Assembly: GCF_002799245.1 (NCBI RefSeq)
Contig: NZ_NEQV01000004.1
Coordinates: forward strand, 473,473-537,472
DNA from: Stenotrophomonas maltophilia
GTDB taxonomy: Bacteria > Pseudomonadota > Gammaproteobacteria > Xanthomonadales > Xanthomonadaceae
Length of the DNA: 64,000 bases
Direction: 5' to 3'
Program-made: the position numbers and the translations under genes
Part shown: positions 62,316-64,000 of the stretch, in pieces
How the letters are laid out: every line of letters starts with the position of its first letter
Position numbering within the stretch: the first letter of the stretch is position 1
The notes under the pieces: generated by a model
Databases searched by the model: none
What the model saw: the letters and a program-made list of their open reading frames with translations, nothing else
Told to the model about the DNA's origin: nothing

Positions 62316-63527
62316 GTGTCCTCGATTGAAGAAGCCCTTGCCCTGATCGGCCGCGGTGCCGACGAGATCCTCAAGCTCGAGGATCTGCGTGCGCGCCTGC
62401 AGGAAGGCCGCCCGTTGCGGATCAAGGCCGGCTTCGACCCCACTGCGCCCGACCTGCACCTGGGCCATACGGTGCTGCTGAACAAGATGCGCCAGTTCCA
62501 GGACCTCGGCCACCAGGTCATTTTCCTGATCGGCGACTTCACCGGCATGATCGGCGACCCCTCGGGCAAGAGCCTGACCCGCAAGCCGCTCAGCCGCGAT
62601 GACGTGCTGGCCAACGCCCGTACCTACGAGGAACAGGTGTTCAAGGTGCTGGACCGCAGCCGTACCGAAGTCCGCTTCAACTCGGAGTGGTTCGGCAAGA
62701 TGGGCGCGGCCGACATGATCCGCCTGGCCGGGCAGCACACCGTGGCGCGCATGCTCGAGCGCGACGACTTCGCCAAGCGCTATGCCGCCCAGCAGTCCAT
62801 CGCCATCCACGAGTTCCTGTACCCGCTGGTGCAGGGCTACGACTCGGTGGCCCTGGAGGCCGACGTCGAGCTTGGCGGTACCGACCAGAAGTTCAACCTG
62901 CTGATGGGCCGCGGCCTGCAAGAACACCACGGCCAGAAGCCGCAGGTGGTGCTGACCATGCCGTTGCTGGAAGGCCTGGACGGCGTCAACAAGATGTCCA
63001 AGTCGCTGGGCAACTACATTGGCATCAGCGAGCCGGCCATCGATATCGTCACCAAGACCATGAAGGTGGACGACACCCTGATGTGGCGCTGGATCGAACT
63101 GCTGTCCTTCGACATCGGCCAGGCCGAAGCCGTGCAGCTGCGTGAGCAGGTGGCCAATGGCGGCCTGAACCCGCGCGTGGTCAAGCTGCGCCTGGCACGT
63201 GAACTGGCGACCCGCTTCCACGACGCCGCGGCCGCCGAGCAGGCGGTCGCCGGCTGGGAAGCGGCGGTGACCGGGCAGGGCGACATCACCCAGCTGCCGT
63301 TGCAGGACGTGGCGATCCCGGCCGAAGGCCTGCGCATCGCCGCGTTGCTGACGGCGGCCGGGCTGACCCCGAGCAACTCCGAAGCCAATCGCAAGCTCAA
63401 GGAGCGCGCGGTCAAGGTGGACGGCGAAGTGGTCGAAGACGGCCAGCAGGTGTTGCAGCCGGGCTTTGAGGGCCTGCTGCAGGTCGGCAAGCGCACGTTC
63501 GCCCGCGTGCGCCTGGTCACTGCCTGA
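62316..63527 (+). CDS. tyrS: Tyrosyl-tRNA synthetase (TyrZ type)
   Basis: A 403-residue class I synthetase that charges tRNA-Tyr. It starts at GTG 62316 with GGGAG eight bases upstream. The HIGH signature is [20 protein letters not shown] and the mobile loop is [11 protein letters not shown] with Lys226. The KMSKS form, with the HLGH version of HIGH, is characteristic of the TyrZ branch. The C-terminal S4-like RNA-binding domain is [20 protein letters not shown] and [13 protein letters not shown]. Length is normal. It is monocistronic, divergent from the M23 gene and upstream of the rRNA promoter. Confidence 0.95.
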   Translation: MSSIEEALALIGRGADEILKLEDLRARLQEGRPLRIKAGFDPTAPDLHLGHTVLLNKMRQFQDLGHQVIFLIGDFTGMIGDPSGKSLTRKPLSRDDVLANARTYEEQVFKVLDRSRTEVRFNSEWFGKMGAADMIRLAGQHTVARMLERDDFAKRYAAQQSIAIHEFLYPLVQGYDSVALEADVELGGTDQKFNLLMGRGLQEHHGQKPQVVLTMPLLEGLDGVNKMSKSLGNYIGISEPAIDIVTKTMKVDDTLMWRWIELLSFDIGQAEAVQLREQVANGGLNPRVVKLRLARELATRFHDAAAAEQAVAGWEAAVTGQGDITQLPLQDVAIPAEGLRIAALLTAAGLTPSNSEANRKLKERAVKVDGEVVEDGQQVLQPGFEGLLQVGKRTFARVRLVTA

Positions 63528-63533
63528 CACAAA

Positions 63534-63571
63534 GCAAGGGCCGGCGTCAGCCGGCCCTTGCTTATGCTCTT
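63534..63571 (+). terminator. Terminator of tyrS
   Basis: A 12-bp perfect stem, GCAAGGGCCGGC (63534-63545) with GCCGGCCCTTGC (63550-63561), GTCA loop, then TTATGCTCTT. An SMAG-like unit follows. Confidence 0.85.
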
Positions 63572-63595
63572 GTAGAGCCGGGCATCTGCTCGGCT
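63572..63595. repeat. SMAG-like palindrome
   Basis: GTAGAGCCGGGCATCTGCTC and following GGCT form a single GTAG-type unit, slightly degenerate, between tyrS and the rRNA leader. Confidence 0.7.
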
Positions 63596-63791
63596 GCTCT
63601 TCGCGGATTCCTTCCGCAAGGCGCGACGGATGAACGGATGCAACATCCGTTGAAAAAAATCGCCACACCCCCTTCACAAATGATCCAAATGGGGACATAC
63701 TTCTCCTCCCCCGTCGCAGGGGTCGCCACCAAGGGGCTTCAGCGACAACAGGGCGCCCACTACCGCCGAACGAGATGATCGAACGAAGGTG

Positions 63792-63825
63792 TTGACGGAC
63801 TGAAAAAGTCTGGCATAATGGGCGG
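63792..63825 (+). promoter_or_regulatory. Probable rRNA operon promoter with GC-rich discriminator
   Basis: TTGACG (63792-63797), a 16-bp spacer, and CATAAT (63814-63819) form a strong sigma-70 promoter. GGGCGGCTCGC after the -10 is a GC-rich discriminator typical of stringently controlled rRNA promoters. The upstream sequence from 63643 contains several A/T-rich tracts that could act as an UP element. Confidence 0.75.
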
Positions 63826-64000
63826 CTCGCTACGAAGGAAACTTCGCAGCACACGGGAACGGCGCTGAGGCCGCTTCCCCTGATCTTTGAAAGTATGCGC
63901 AGGTATCTTGTGAAGGCGCCTGCAGGAAGGATGATTGTCCATCTTGCAGACGTTTGATCAAGCAACTATTAATTGTTTTAAAGCAAGCGATACGTTGCCA
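63826..64000 (+). other. Leader of a ribosomal RNA operon (16S presumably starts beyond the window)
   Basis: The region contains a boxA-like TGATCTTTGAAAG at 63881-63893 and several small stems. The mature 16S start (AGAGTTTGATC...) is not in the window, so no rRNA gene is annotated. Identification rests on the promoter, the boxA-like motif and the non-coding character. Confidence 0.65.

Noticed and set aside
1..64000. Insertion sequence, integron or genomic island borders
   Set aside because: No transposase, integrase, attachment duplication or sharp composition shift was seen; only REP-like elements.

Overview
The window is a gene-dense, GC-rich stretch of a gammaproteobacterial chromosome, most probably Stenotrophomonas (S. 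maltophilia complex) or a close Xanthomonadaceae relative. The main evidence is many copies of short GTAG-flanked palindromes resembling the SMAG repeats of S. maltophilia, an Ax21-family outer-membrane protein, a large TonB-dependent receptor of xanthomonad type, frequent GTG starts and a complete kdp operon. No transposase, integrase, CRISPR array, tRNA or prophage was seen. The window looks like core chromosome peppered with REP-like elements.

Layout. 1-9.9 kb: the end of an entericidin-like lipoprotein gene, a CsbD stress protein, trpS, an MBL-fold hydrolase, an M28 peptidase, a KgtP-like symporter, and two EamA transporters (YedA-like, then RarD). 10-13 kb: a large TonB-dependent receptor. 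13.3-21.6 kb: two divergent export cassettes. On the minus strand are an HlyD/MacA-like adaptor, an ABC ATPase and two FtsX/MacB-type permeases. On the plus strand are an ABC ATPase, an ABC-2 permease and a DesK/DesR-like two-component pair. A 14-bp perfect palindrome lies between them. 21.6-22.3 kb: a nested inverted repeat of about 580 bp followed by a 9-bp tandem array. 22.3-31.6 kb: a cytochrome b561 / catalase-like peroxidase pair, an M17 aminopeptidase, a HAD phosphatase, an AI-2E family permease, a yqjD-yqjE-like membrane-stress cluster, a DegQ protease and a lysine-rich histone-H1-like protein.

31.7-47.2 kb: small hypothetical genes, an Ax21-like protein, a TorF-type putative porin, a divergent MFS/LysR pair, yehS, ydfG, a SPOR-domain protein, argS, radC, an orphan response regulator, and the coaBC-dut-phosphohexomutase operon. 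The mutase carries an unusual membrane-anchored N-terminal half. 47.3-55.3 kb: the whole potassium operon kdpFABCDE, with a 30-residue KdpF that is easily missed and a KdpE-box-like motif upstream.

55.5-64 kb: a secreted coiled-coil protein and pyrE, diverging from an ExoIII gene overlapping ampG (apparently the ampN-ampG operon linked to beta-lactamase induction in S. maltophilia). Then come a small ribbon-helix-helix-like protein, anmK, an M23 endopeptidase and tyrS. The window ends in a strong promoter and leader that should belong to a ribosomal RNA operon starting just beyond the right edge. The ampG-anmK-M23 neighbourhood is a peptidoglycan turnover and recycling cluster. Protein families were recognised by eye from translated motifs; no database search was run.
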